From JAAZLS01 sp964585925 (GTDB taxonomy: Bacteria; Bacillota; Dethiobacteria; DTU022): a stretch of 60,020 nt of DNA. Below the pieces are notes generated by a model. The model made no database searches, was not told where the DNA came from, and worked only from the letters and a program-made list of their open reading frames with translations. The DNA lies in NCBI GenBank assembly GCA_964585925.1, contig CAZPFS010000011.1:1-60020 (forward strand), written 5' to 3'. Shown piece by piece: positions 7,213 to 15,850 of the stretch (the first letter of the stretch is position 1; the number at the start of each line of letters is the position of its first letter). The translations under genes and the position numbers were made by a program.

Positions 7213-8217
7213 ATGGCGGTCAAGTTCCAGGATTATTACGAGCTGTTGGGATTAAAACGAGACGCCACCGAGAAAGAGATCAAGTCGGCCTACCGACGTC
7301 TGGCTCGAAAATGGCATCCCGATTTGCGTCCGGAAAGCGAAAAAAAGGAAGCGGCGGAACAGTTCAAGCGGGTGAACGAGGCCTATGAGGTTTTAAAAGA
7401 TCCCGAGAAAAGAGCCCGCTACGATCAGTTGGGGAAGGACTGGCAGCATGGCCAGGATTATCAGCCTCCGCCTGATATGGGCGGTTTCCGCACCTACACC
7501 GCCTCCGGGGATTTCGAGGAAGGTTTCAGCGATTTCTTTGAAATGCTCTTCGGCAGGGGCCGCCCCGGAGGGAGGACCGCCGGAGGTGGCTTCCGCACCG
7601 CCCAGGTACGCGGTCCGGATGCGGAAAGTGAAATTGAACTGACCCTGGAGGAAGCTTACCGGGGTGTAACCCGGTTGCTGCGCCTTGCCGGAGGTGCGGT
7701 CTGTCCCGAGTGCGGAGGGATCGGAAGAAGCGCCCAGGGTTTTTGCCCCCGCTGCGGCGGGACCGGGGAGGTGTCCAGGGAAAAAACCCTGGAAGTAAAA
7801 ATTCCACCCGGCGTCAGGGAGGGAAGCCGGATCCGCCTGAAAGGGCAGGGGGGCGAGGGTTTGGGCGGCGGACCCGCCGGAGATCTGTTTCTGAAGGTGC
7901 GGCTGCTCTCTCACCCCCACTTTCAGCTGCAGGGGCGCGATATAGAAAGCGAAGTCCGTCTGCGCCCCGACCAGGCCGCCCTGGGAACCAGGATCACCAT
8001 TCCCACCCTGGACGGTCCGGTGGAGATGACGGTTCCTCCTGAAAGCGGTTGCGGCCGCAAGCTTCGCCTGAAGGGAAAGGGATTTCCCTTAAGCGGCAAG
8101 GCTCGGGGCGATCAGTATGTGCGGGTGGTGATCGATATTCCGGCTCCCCTGACCGGAGCAGAAAAGGAGCTTTACGAGAGGCTGAAAGGATTGCGGGAGG
8201 GCGGTGACCGGAGATGA
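7213..8217 (+). CDS. DnaJ/CbpA-family co-chaperone
   Basis: This J-domain protein stimulates DnaK ATPase and hands it substrates. The J domain covers residues about 6-72 with the HPD motif at 35-37, followed by a Gly/Phe-rich segment. The middle region has only two CxxCxG-type motifs (CPECGG, CPRCGG) instead of the four of true DnaJ, so only one zinc site is possible. Two C-terminal substrate-binding domains follow (VKIPPGVREGSRIRLKGQG; RGDQYVRVVIDIP). It overlaps the cbpM-like gene by four bases, which supports the CbpA assignment. GGGAGGTG precedes ATG 7213. Confidence 0.88.
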   Translation: MAVKFQDYYELLGLKRDATEKEIKSAYRRLARKWHPDLRPESEKKEAAEQFKRVNEAYEVLKDPEKRARYDQLGKDWQHGQDYQPPPDMGGFRTYTASGDFEEGFSDFFEMLFGRGRPGGRTAGGGFRTAQVRGPDAESEIELTLEEAYRGVTRLLRLAGGAVCPECGGIGRSAQGFCPRCGGTGEVSREKTLEVKIPPGVREGSRIRLKGQGGEGLGGGPAGDLFLKVRLLSHPHFQLQGRDIESEVRLRPDQAALGTRITIPTLDGPVEMTVPPESGCGRKLRLKGKGFPLSGKARGDQYVRVVIDIPAPLTGAEKELYERLKGLREGGDRR

Positions 8218-8507
8218 AACTGATCCGGGTCTGCTACGAGGATTATACCGGGGAGGAAAGGATCTGCATCCGCACCCTGGAATGGGGTCCCGCCGAGATC
8301 GAACGCTTTCAGGCGCTGGGGATGATCAAACTGGAAGGAGACCGGATCAGCGCCGATGATCTGCGGCGTCTGCGCAAGGCCCTTCGCCTGCGCCGCTCGC
8401 TGGGGGTGAACCTGACGGGGGCGGCGGTAATTATGGAGCTTCTGGAGCGGATTGAGAATATGGAAGATGAAATCAGAACCCTGAAGAAAGGCCGGGTGAG
8501 GGATTGA
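8214..8507 (+). CDS. CbpM-like MerR-type chaperone modulator
   Basis: This is a 97-residue MerR-fold helix-turn-helix protein (IERFQALGMIKLEGDRISADD, split across the HTH region) with a C-terminal coiled coil (AAVIMELLERIENMEDEI). CbpM proteins bind the J domain of CbpA and inhibit it. The four-base overlaps with the J-protein gene before it and the one-base overlap with clpB after it indicate translational coupling. A DNA-binding repressor role is also possible for this fold. Confidence 0.8.
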   Translation: MKLIRVCYEDYTGEERICIRTLEWGPAEIERFQALGMIKLEGDRISADDLRRLRKALRLRRSLGVNLTGAAVIMELLERIENMEDEIRTLKKGRVRD

Positions 8508-11095
8508 TGGATCCCAATCGTTTTACTCAGAAAGCACGGGAGGCGCTGTTTGCGGCCGGGCAGGCCGCCGCCGGGAGGAATCATCAGCTGATCGGTTCCA
8601 AACACCTTCTGGCCGCTCTGCTGGATCAGGAAGGCGGAATTACCTCCCGTTTCCTGCAGCAGGCCGGGATTGATATGGCGGCATTTCGGCGGGATCTGGA
8701 TAACCTGATCGATCAGATTCCCCGGGTCACCGGCTACCAAAGCCAGCCCCAGATCGATTTCACCCTGGCCCGGGTCCTTTCCCGGGCGGAAAAAGAGGCT
8801 GAACAGCTCAAGGATGATTATATCAGTGCGGAGCACCTCTTGCTGGCCCTGCTGGAAGAGGGCGAGGAGGAGTTGCGGGAAATATTCCGCCGGGCCGGGC
8901 TTACCCGGGAAACCCTGCTGCAATCCTTCCGCAAGGTGCGCGGCAGCCAGCGCATCACCAGCGATAACCCGGAGGGAACCTATGAGGCGCTTCTGCGCTA
9001 CGGGCGCGATCTTACCGCGCTCGCCCGGGAGGGGAAGCTGGACCCGGTAATCGGGCGAGACGAAGAGATCCGCCGGGTAATCGAGATTTTGTCTCGGCGC
9101 ACCAAGAACAACCCGGTGCTGATCGGCGAGCCGGGAGTAGGCAAAACGGCCATTGTGGAAGGCCTGGCCCGGCGCATTGTGGCCCGGGACGTTCCCGAGG
9201 GATTGAAAGAGAAGAGCGTGATCACCCTCGACATGGGCTCCCTGGTGGCCGGGGCCAAGTACCGGGGCGAATTTGAGGAGCGTTTGAAGGCGGTTCTGAA
9301 AGAGGTGCAGGAGGCCGGAGGGGCAATTATCCTGTTTATTGACGAGCTGCATACGGTAATCGGCGCCGGGGCGGCCGAGGGGGCGATGGATGCCGGCAAC
9401 CTGCTCAAGCCGATGCTGGCCCGGGGCGAGCTGAGAGCCGTGGGGGCCACCACTCTGGATGAATACCGCAAACATATTGAGAAGGACGCCGCCCTGGAGA
9501 GACGCTTTCAGCCCATTTTGGTGCAGCCTCCCTCGGTGGAGGACACGATCTCCATTTTGCGGGGCCTCAAGGAACGCTACGAGGTGCACCACGGGGTGCG
9601 CATACAGGACGCGGCGCTGATCGCAGCGGCTGTATTGTCGGATCGCTATATCAGCGACCGTTTTCTCCCCGACAAGGCGATCGACCTGATGGATGAGGCC
9701 GCGGCCCGGCTGCGCACGCAGATCGACAGCCTTCCCGCCGCCCTGGACGAGATCAACCGGCGGGTGATGCAGCTAGAGATCGAAGAGGCCGCGTTAAAGA
9801 AAGAGCGCGATCCCGCCTCGGCGGAGCGGCTGACCCGCCTGCAGCAGGAGCTGACTGACCTGCGGGAGGAGGCCGGCGGGATGCAGGCTCAGTGGCAGGC
9901 CGAGAAAGATTCGATCGGCCAGGTGCGCGCCGTGAAAAAGGAGATCGAGGAGGTGCGCACCGAGATCGAACGGGCGGAGAGGGAATATGATCTGAACCGG
10001 GCCGCCGAGCTGAAATATGGCCGCCTGAACGAGCTGGAACGGCGATTGAAGGCGGAAGAAGAGCTGTTGGCGGGCAAGCAGAAACAGACCATGCTTTTGC
10101 ACGAAGAGGTGGGCGAGGAGGAGATCGCCCAGGTGGTCAGCCGCTGGACCGGGATTCCGGTGATCCGTCTGCGCGAAGGCGAGATGGAAAAGCTGCTTCA
10201 CCTGGAAGAGATCCTGCACCGGCGGGTGGTGGGTCAAAATGATGCCGTCCAGGCTGTAGCCGACGCCGTGCTGAGAGCCCGCAGCGGTATAAAAGATCCT
10301 CACCGTCCCGTGGGCAGCTTTATCTTTCTCGGGCCGACAGGAGTGGGCAAGACCGAGCTGAGCCGCGCCCTGGCGGAGGCGCTCTTTGACGATGAGCGCA
10401 ACATGATCCGCCTGGATATGTCGGAGTACATGGAAAAACATACGGTGGCCCGTCTGATCGGGGCGCCTCCCGGCTATGTGGGCTATGACGAGGGGGGGCA
10501 GCTTACCGAAGCGGTGCGGCGCCGGCCGTACACCGTGGTTCTGCTGGACGAGATCGAAAAAGCCCATCCGGATGTGTTCAACGTGCTGTTGCAGATTCTG
10601 GACGACGGGCGTCTCACCGACGGGCAGGGGCGCACGGTCAACTTTCAAAATACAATCGTCATCATGACCTCCAATATCGGGGGCCGGGAAATTTTGGAGT
10701 TTCAGGAACGGAAGGGCGAATATGAGAAAATGAAAGAAACGGTGCTCACCCTGCTCCGGCAGCATTTTCGCCCTGAATTTTTAAACCGGGTGGACGAAAT
10801 CATCGTTTTTCGGGCACTGGAGAAGGAGCAGATCGCCAAAATCACTGATCTGCTGCTGCACCGCCTGGCGGACAGGGTGGAGAAGGGAGCGGGTATTGCC
10901 CTCAAATGGGACGAGGAAGTGGTGGAATATCTGGCCGAACAGGGTTACGACCCTGCTTTTGGCGCCCGTCCTCTGAAGCGGGCCATTCAGAGTGCGGTGG
11001 AAACTCCGCTGTCCAGGCGCATTGTTTCCGGCCAGACCGGCGAAAAAACCACCGTTACCCTGCGCCGCGGAGCAGCGGGTCTGGAACTGGCGTGA
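8507..11095 (+). CDS. clpB: ATP-dependent disaggregase ClpB
   Basis: ClpB is a hexameric AAA+ unfoldase that rescues aggregated proteins together with DnaK/DnaJ. The N-domain comes first (FTQKAREAL), then AAA-1 with Walker A GEPGVGKTA near residue 206, a long coiled-coil middle domain (about 405-525), and AAA-2 with GPTGVGKTE near residue 608 and Walker B VVLLDEIEKAHPDV. The middle domain and about 862 residues identify ClpB rather than ClpA/ClpC. ATG 8507 overlaps the cbpM stop (TGATG), so I prefer it to TTG 8504. Its pairing with a J-protein and CbpM suggests a complete disaggregation module. Confidence 0.95.
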   Translation: MDPNRFTQKAREALFAAGQAAAGRNHQLIGSKHLLAALLDQEGGITSRFLQQAGIDMAAFRRDLDNLIDQIPRVTGYQSQPQIDFTLARVLSRAEKEAEQLKDDYISAEHLLLALLEEGEEELREIFRRAGLTRETLLQSFRKVRGSQRITSDNPEGTYEALLRYGRDLTALAREGKLDPVIGRDEEIRRVIEILSRRTKNNPVLIGEPGVGKTAIVEGLARRIVARDVPEGLKEKSVITLDMGSLVAGAKYRGEFEERLKAVLKEVQEAGGAIILFIDELHTVIGAGAAEGAMDAGNLLKPMLARGELRAVGATTLDEYRKHIEKDAALERRFQPILVQPPSVEDTISILRGLKERYEVHHGVRIQDAALIAAAVLSDRYISDRFLPDKAIDLMDEAAARLRTQIDSLPAALDEINRRVMQLEIEEAALKKERDPASAERLTRLQQELTDLREEAGGMQAQWQAEKDSIGQVRAVKKEIEEVRTEIERAEREYDLNRAAELKYGRLNELERRLKAEEELLAGKQKQTMLLHEEVGEEEIAQVVSRWTGIPVIRLREGEMEKLLHLEEILHRRVVGQNDAVQAVADAVLRARSGIKDPHRPVGSFIFLGPTGVGKTELSRALAEALFDDERNMIRLDMSEYMEKHTVARLIGAPPGYVGYDEGGQLTEAVRRRPYTVVLLDEIEKAHPDVFNVLLQILDDGRLTDGQGRTVNFQNTIVIMTSNIGGREILEFQERKGEYEKMKETVLTLLRQHFRPEFLNRVDEIIVFRALEKEQIAKITDLLLHRLADRVEKGAGIALKWDEEVVEYLAEQGYDPAFGARPLKRAIQSAVETPLSRRIVSGQTGEKTTVTLRRGAAGLELA

Positions 11096-11155
11096 CCCAG
11101 ATGCAGGACACGGTGACGAAGCTAGTGGCATCCGGGGAGGCCAAGGGTTCGAAGA

Positions 11156-11941
11156 TCAGGGGGAGGGAAACCCGGCCTTAAACAGCCAATCCTTCGACTT
11201 TGCAATGAACACCAGCGCTGCCGCAAAAATTATGAATATGATCCCTTCGACCAGCAGGTAGCTATGTCCCTGGAGGAAGAGGAGGGCGGGCATATTGACC
11301 AGACCGTGCAGCAAAATCGCATAAAGCCAGAAGATATATCTTTTGTTTTTTACCCCATAAAGCACCACCAGGGACAGGGCTATCTGGATCCCAATGGCCA
11401 TAACTCTTTCCAATCCGGCCACTGCGAAGAGTATGGGCGGGGTTCCGGTCAGTCCGGCGGTGATCTGGGCCAGGATTTCCGGGGGCAGGACTGCAGCCAA
11501 GGAATCTATTTTGCCCGAGTTTATGGCCAGACTGAAAATTAGGTTGTTAATATAGGTAATTCCCACCAGCACTATGGCTTCAAGTCCGCCGTGCCCTATA
11601 CCGAAAGCTATCCCGTTTTTCCATTCCAGTTTCCTTTTCAAAAGGAATCTGAAACCAAGTAATCTTCCGGTCTCTTCAAATAGCCCTGCCGAAAAGCTCA
11701 GGGTGATCGCCAGGAGCACTGTATGCCGGCTCAGGGCAGCATACCAGGTTTGGACGGCAGCCCATTGCAGTAGCGGTAGGCGGGTGAAAAGCTGGCTAAC
11801 CGCAAAAGAAAGAGCGCCCACCAAAATGGCCGCCGGGAAGATTTTGTGCCTGCGGTAAAAATAGATTGACAGGGCGATTGGCAGCAAAAAACTGATCGAT
11901 AAACTAAAAAGCATGGCCAGGAGGGAGGCTGTACCGATCAC
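11156..11941 (-). CDS. YhfC-family putative intramembrane protease
   Basis: This is an integral membrane protein with about seven or eight hydrophobic segments. Conserved polar motifs lie within or next to membrane helices: FEETGR (about residues 88-93), GHGGLEA (about 116-122) and LLHGLVN near the C-terminus. These are the signature of the YhfC/DUF2324 group, related to CAAX-type glutamic/metal intramembrane proteases. GTG 11941 has GAAGGGA just upstream. It is convergent with clpB, with no terminator seen between them. The substrate is unknown. Confidence 0.75.
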   Translation of the reverse strand: MIGTASLLAMLFSLSISFLLPIALSIYFYRRHKIFPAAILVGALSFAVSQLFTRLPLLQWAAVQTWYAALSRHTVLLAITLSFSAGLFEETGRLLGFRFLLKRKLEWKNGIAFGIGHGGLEAIVLVGITYINNLIFSLAINSGKIDSLAAVLPPEILAQITAGLTGTPPILFAVAGLERVMAIGIQIALSLVVLYGVKNKRYIFWLYAILLHGLVNMPALLFLQGHSYLLVEGIIFIIFAAALVFIAKSKDWLFKAGFPSP

Positions 11942-12203
11942 TGGATCCCTTCTTTCCGGTTAATGGTACTTTTAATAAATTGGATATGTGGGTTTCATTT
12001 CCCTGCTTGAAAAAGGCATTATCGGAAAATGAGATAAAGGGCACTCAATCCCGATGCCGGGCAGGTGGCTTTCAATTTCAAAGGCGATTTCCAGCCGCTC
12101 GATAAAAGCAGGAGCGGCTACCTGCTCGAGGAACAAGCCTCCGCTACGGAGACGGTGACTTTGGCCGGGATGAATGTGTCCAGAATGGGACGAGGTTTTT
12201 GGC

Positions 12204-12638
12204 ATGACCGAAGCCGGTGAAGAAAGGCGCATAATAAAAGATCGGCGTCAACATAAATTCCTGCAGGCTCTTTTCTCGAGGCATCGCCGCAGGAGGAGTA
12301 CCGGCAGGCGCAAAAATGACGGCATCGGCTATGTTGATTATTACAGCCGGGGAATCCGGCTGGAAATCATGTCGGTGCTGATTTTGTCTTTAGCCGACGG
12401 AATCATGACCGGCGCGCAGATCCGGGCCGGGCGGATTATGGAGGCAAATCCTCTCATGGGCCTGGTAATTGCCCGGGGCGGGATTTATTGCTTTCTCGGT
12501 ATTAAAATTGCCCTGACCGCTATCCCCATGGCATTCCTGGTGTTCCATCAAAATTGGAGGCTGGCCCGCGTGGCCATCCGGATCTGCCTGGGGATATATA
12601 TTCTGATTGTCGTTTATCATTTGATACTATTGCTGTGA
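12204..12638 (+). CDS. DUF5658-like small membrane protein
   Basis: A basic N-terminal region (KDRRQHKFLQALFSRHRRRRS) precedes about three membrane segments. The hydrophobic part contains LSLADGIMTGAQIRAG and MEANPLMGLVIARGG, which fit the DUF5658 family pattern of an Asp-containing first helix and an N-P motif. ATG 12204 with upstream GACGAGG is preferred to GTG 12174. It ends one base before the convergent ABC permease gene ends. The 262-base space to the divergent YhfC gene has short hairpins but nothing I can name. The function is unknown. Confidence 0.65.
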   Translation: MTEAGEERRIIKDRRQHKFLQALFSRHRRRRSTGRRKNDGIGYVDYYSRGIRLEIMSVLILSLADGIMTGAQIRAGRIMEANPLMGLVIARGGIYCFLGIKIALTAIPMAFLVFHQNWRLARVAIRICLGIYILIVVYHLILLL

Positions 12639-14495
12639 TCACTTGCCCAACCTTGTTTTTTTCCCGCCGGTTACCACCTCCACCCTGAACCCCTTCCGGC
12701 TTTGGCGGACGGTAGCGGAGAGAAATCCGAAGAATACGGCCGCCCATACCCCGCCGCTGACGGCCAGGCCGGTGGCTATCCGGGGAAGGGCCGGCCACAG
12801 CAGGGGCCGGGTGAGCTGAAAGAGGGTTTTTGCCACCTGGCTCCAAAAGCCCCGATCGAAGGTAACGGGCGGCGCATCTTTCAACAGAGCCACTATCTCT
12901 GCCGGCGGGAAGAGGTAGGCCAGCCCCAGGGCAATCAGGGCCATAAAAACCACATTCAGCAGGTACATCGACCAGGCCGCCCCGGAGGCGATCCGCCCCC
13001 TGGGGGTATCGGGGTTGTAGCGGCAGTGGCGGATGGAAAAAGAGAGGCCGATGGCACTGGCGCTCAAGGTGATAAAGAGCGCACCGGTCGCCAGGCCCAG
13101 CACCGCCGGCAATGAGAGTCCGGTAGCGACAGCGGTTCCGGCCAGCATTGCCTCCATCAGCGCCAGGGTAGGAAGAACCACCGCCCAGAGCTTTCCCCAG
13201 ACTACCGGCCAGCCGGACAGGGGAACACTGTTCAATAACCAGTCCGATTCCCCCTCCCGGCCAAAGGATTGCAGGGCCAGGTTGCCGCTGAACATGATGG
13301 TATACATGATCAATACCATGACCAGGGTGGTGCGGGAGGAATCTCCGGGGAACATCCGGAACTGGAATATGAAAAAAGCCATCAGAATAAGGGGGGTGAT
13401 CAATCCAAACCATTCCCGGGTGTCCCGCCGCAGGTAGAGCAGATCTTTTTTGGCTAGGGCCCACATCCCCAGCCAGGGCGATGCCGCCGGCAATAATGAT
13501 TCACCGGGGGCAAAGACCGCTTTATTTAAAGGTGCCCGAACTCCGCCGGCGTTTTTATGGATCCTTTTTTTCAGTTTCCCCGCTTCGCCCTGGCTGAGCG
13601 AAATCCAGCCATGCCTGAAACCCCGCTCCACCAGCAGAAAGGAGAGCATCAAGATCCCCGTTCCCAGCAGCAACAGCAGCAGGCTCCAGGCCAGCCCGGC
13701 CAGATGATTGCCGGCGGCGCTTCCCGAAAGGGCCAGAGAGCCCCAGCCCCAGGGAAAATAGTCCATGGCCGTAAAAAGCGCCTGCCGGCCGGAAAGCAGG
13801 CCGGCCAGATCAAACCGCCCGCCGCCGGAGGTAATAAGATTTGGAATCTGGAAGAAAAGGGCGATTATAATTCCCGCCAGCGCTCCCAGCACACCTACCG
13901 CCTCTTTGCTGCGATGGGGGGGAACGATCCTCATGATTGCCAGGTTCAATAGCCCGGCCAAAGCGGTGCCGGCAGCCCACAGGCCCAGCCCGGTCATCAC
14001 CGCAAACAGGTAAAATAACGGCCCGGCCCGGAGCAGCAGCCCGTAGAATATACCCGGTATAAAAATAAACAGGGCTGCCGTAAAAAAGTTAGCTCCGGCC
14101 ACAGTGAGCAGCTTGGCCGCAAATACCACCCGGGTGGGGACCGGAGACATGAACAGCATTTCCAGGTCATCGGACATGTAAAGGGTGGCAAAGGCGGAGG
14201 TAACTCCAAAAAATATCAACGCGGCAAAACCCGCCATGAAGATCAGCGATAAAAACCCTTGCCCGATCTGGGGCGGCATGGAAGCCAGGGCGCCCCAGGC
14301 CAGAACACCCATGGAAATGAGGAAGGACAGCACACCCAGAACAGCGAATGCCATTACAATCAGGCTGATCTTTGGCCAGTGGCGGATCTTGTTCCAGAAA
14401 ACCTTCCACTGCACACCCAGCAGCAGACTGAAGCTTTCCCAGGAAGTCCCCGGCGGCGGGGCTTCCGTCAGGGGCAAGGGCAGTTGGAATTTCAA
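12639..14495 (-). CDS. ABC-2-type exporter permease, two-domain length
   Basis: This 618-residue integral membrane protein has about 12 hydrophobic segments in two halves separated by a basic cytoplasmic loop (GEAGKLKKRIHKNAGG). The pattern fits large putative ABC exporter permeases. Its TTG start (14495) overlaps the stop of the ATPase gene by four bases, so the two are translationally coupled and form one transporter. The substrate is unknown; the lack of extracellular domains argues against a lipoprotein exporter. Confidence 0.8.
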   Translation of the reverse strand: MKFQLPLPLTEAPPPGTSWESFSLLLGVQWKVFWNKIRHWPKISLIVMAFAVLGVLSFLISMGVLAWGALASMPPQIGQGFLSLIFMAGFAALIFFGVTSAFATLYMSDDLEMLFMSPVPTRVVFAAKLLTVAGANFFTAALFIFIPGIFYGLLLRAGPLFYLFAVMTGLGLWAAGTALAGLLNLAIMRIVPPHRSKEAVGVLGALAGIIIALFFQIPNLITSGGGRFDLAGLLSGRQALFTAMDYFPWGWGSLALSGSAAGNHLAGLAWSLLLLLLGTGILMLSFLLVERGFRHGWISLSQGEAGKLKKRIHKNAGGVRAPLNKAVFAPGESLLPAASPWLGMWALAKKDLLYLRRDTREWFGLITPLILMAFFIFQFRMFPGDSSRTTLVMVLIMYTIMFSGNLALQSFGREGESDWLLNSVPLSGWPVVWGKLWAVVLPTLALMEAMLAGTAVATGLSLPAVLGLATGALFITLSASAIGLSFSIRHCRYNPDTPRGRIASGAAWSMYLLNVVFMALIALGLAYLFPPAEIVALLKDAPPVTFDRGFWSQVAKTLFQLTRPLLWPALPRIATGLAVSGGVWAAVFFGFLSATVRQSRKGFRVEVVTGGKKTRLGK

Positions 14496-15274
14496 CTGTT
14501 GTTCCCCCCCTCCAGGCTGCGGATCAGTTCGGCATCATCAGCGCCGGCGGTCAGATCCAGGAAAATATCTTCCAGGCTTTCCCCGGCATGACCTACCTGC
14601 TGCCGGAGTTCCTCCGGGCTGCCCTGGGCAATTAAACGCCCCTCCTTTAATATTCCCACCCGGTGGCACAGGCGTTCGGCGATCTCCAGAATATGGGTGG
14701 AGATCAATATCGATGCTCCCAGCCGGGCCAGTTCCTGAAGCACATTTTTCAGCAGGCGGGCGCTGCGGGGATCAAGACCCACCGTGGGCTCGTCCATCAG
14801 CAGGACCCGGGGCTGATGAATCAAGGCTCCCGCCAGCACCACCTTCTGGCGCATGCCGTGAGAATATCCCTCCAAAAGTTCATCGGCTCTCTCGGTCAGT
14901 TCGAACAGGGCCAGCAACTGGCCGGTCCGTTCAGCGGATGCTTCGGGCGGTATCCGGTACAGGGCGGCAATTAATTTTAGAAATTCGCGGGCGGTGAGTT
15001 TGCCGTACAGTTTGGGCTGATCGGGAACCAGGGCCATCAGCGCTTTGGCCCGGGTGGATTCGGTTTTAATATTGTGGCCTGAAATGAAGGCCTGTCCGGC
15101 AGTGGGTTCCAGAAGCCCCGAAAGCATGCGAATGGTGGTAGTCTTGCCGGCGCCGTTGGGGCCGAGAAAACCATAAATTTCCCCGCCGCTGATCTCCAGG
15201 TTTAAATTGTCCACTGCGGTAAAAGATCCGTACTTTTTGGTAAGTCCCTCGGTTTTGATCAGTATATTTTGCAT
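14492..15274 (-). CDS. ABC transporter ATP-binding protein
   Basis: This is the nucleotide-binding subunit of the adjacent exporter. Walker A GPNGAGKTT occurs near residue 39, the signature motif is degenerate (EGYSHGMRQKV rather than LSGGQ), Walker B is VLLMDEPTVGLDP, and the H-loop is ILISTHIL. The YSxGMRQ-type signature is common in ABC-2 exporters of the CcmA/NatA group. ATG 15274 with GGAAGGAG eight bases upstream is chosen over an in-frame TTG at 15292, which lies inside that SD. Confidence 0.9.
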   Translation of the reverse strand: MQNILIKTEGLTKKYGSFTAVDNLNLEISGGEIYGFLGPNGAGKTTTIRMLSGLLEPTAGQAFISGHNIKTESTRAKALMALVPDQPKLYGKLTAREFLKLIAALYRIPPEASAERTGQLLALFELTERADELLEGYSHGMRQKVVLAGALIHQPRVLLMDEPTVGLDPRSARLLKNVLQELARLGASILISTHILEIAERLCHRVGILKEGRLIAQGSPEELRQQVGHAGESLEDIFLDLTAGADDAELIRSLEGGNNS

Positions 15275-15301
15275 CGAGAATGCTCCTTCCAATAACCCCT
15301 A

Positions 15302-15850
15302 GGGGACAGACCTATCCCGCAGGTCTGTCCCCCTACCTTGATTAGATCAGTTCTATCTTGCAGAACTGTCCCCCTACCTCCAAATTCCCTCTCCCCTGGG
15401 GGGAGAGGGCCAGGGTGAGGGGGAGTGCGCTATCTCGCGGCCTGTCCCCGGACTATCCTTTAACCAAATTAATATTCTACCCGGGGCCGAGGATTCCTTC
15501 TAGGGGACAGTTCTATCCTGCAGAACTGTCCCCGGACCTTGATTAAGATCAGTTCTATTTTGCAGGCCTGTCACCGGACCTCCGAGTCCCCCTCTCCCCC
15601 GGCGGAAGAGGGTCGGTAAGGGAACGCCCACCCCCACCCTAACCCTCCCCCTTCGAAGGGGGAGGGCTTAGGACCTCAGGTCTGTGCCCAGGCCTCCGAG
15701 TCCCCTCTCCCCCCAGGGGAGAGGGCCAGGGTGAGGGGGAGGGTTCTATCTTGCAGGTCTGTCCCCGGACCTCCGAAGGGGACAGTCCTATCTTGCAGGC
15801 CTGTCCCCAGACCTCCGAAGGGGACAGCCCTATCTTGCAGGCCTGTCCCC
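15302..15850. repeat. Array of palindromic GGGGACAG-N-CTGTCCCC repeats
   Basis: The 530-base space between the ABC ATPase and the symporter has no gene. It holds about eight imperfect copies of a 31-base palindrome. The best are at 15302-15332 (GGGGACAGACCT / AGGTCTGTCCCC), 15503-15533 (GGGGACAGTTCT / AGAACTGTCCCC), 15778-15808 and 15820-15850, each with a seven-base ATCYYGC loop. They are interspersed with the CCCTCTCC...GGGGAGAGGG hairpin repeat near 15385-15420, 15590-15625 and 15699-15742. Compensatory changes in the stems indicate that the pairing is maintained. Confidence 0.85.

Noticed and set aside
11942..12203. Possible riboswitch between the YhfC and DUF5658-like genes
   Set aside because: Short hairpins such as GCCTCCG/CGGAG are present, but no ordered core of any riboswitch class I know could be matched.
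11972..12232. Minus-strand open frame of 86 codons in the YhfC/DUF5658 intergenic space
   Set aside because: No SD, composition unlike the neighbouring proteins, and it overlaps the start of the better supported plus-strand DUF5658-like gene.
13557..13952. Plus-strand open frames across the ABC permease gene
   Set aside because: They are antisense to a full-length membrane permease with a clear SD and partner gene; their Arg/Gln/Pro-rich composition is typical of shadow frames.
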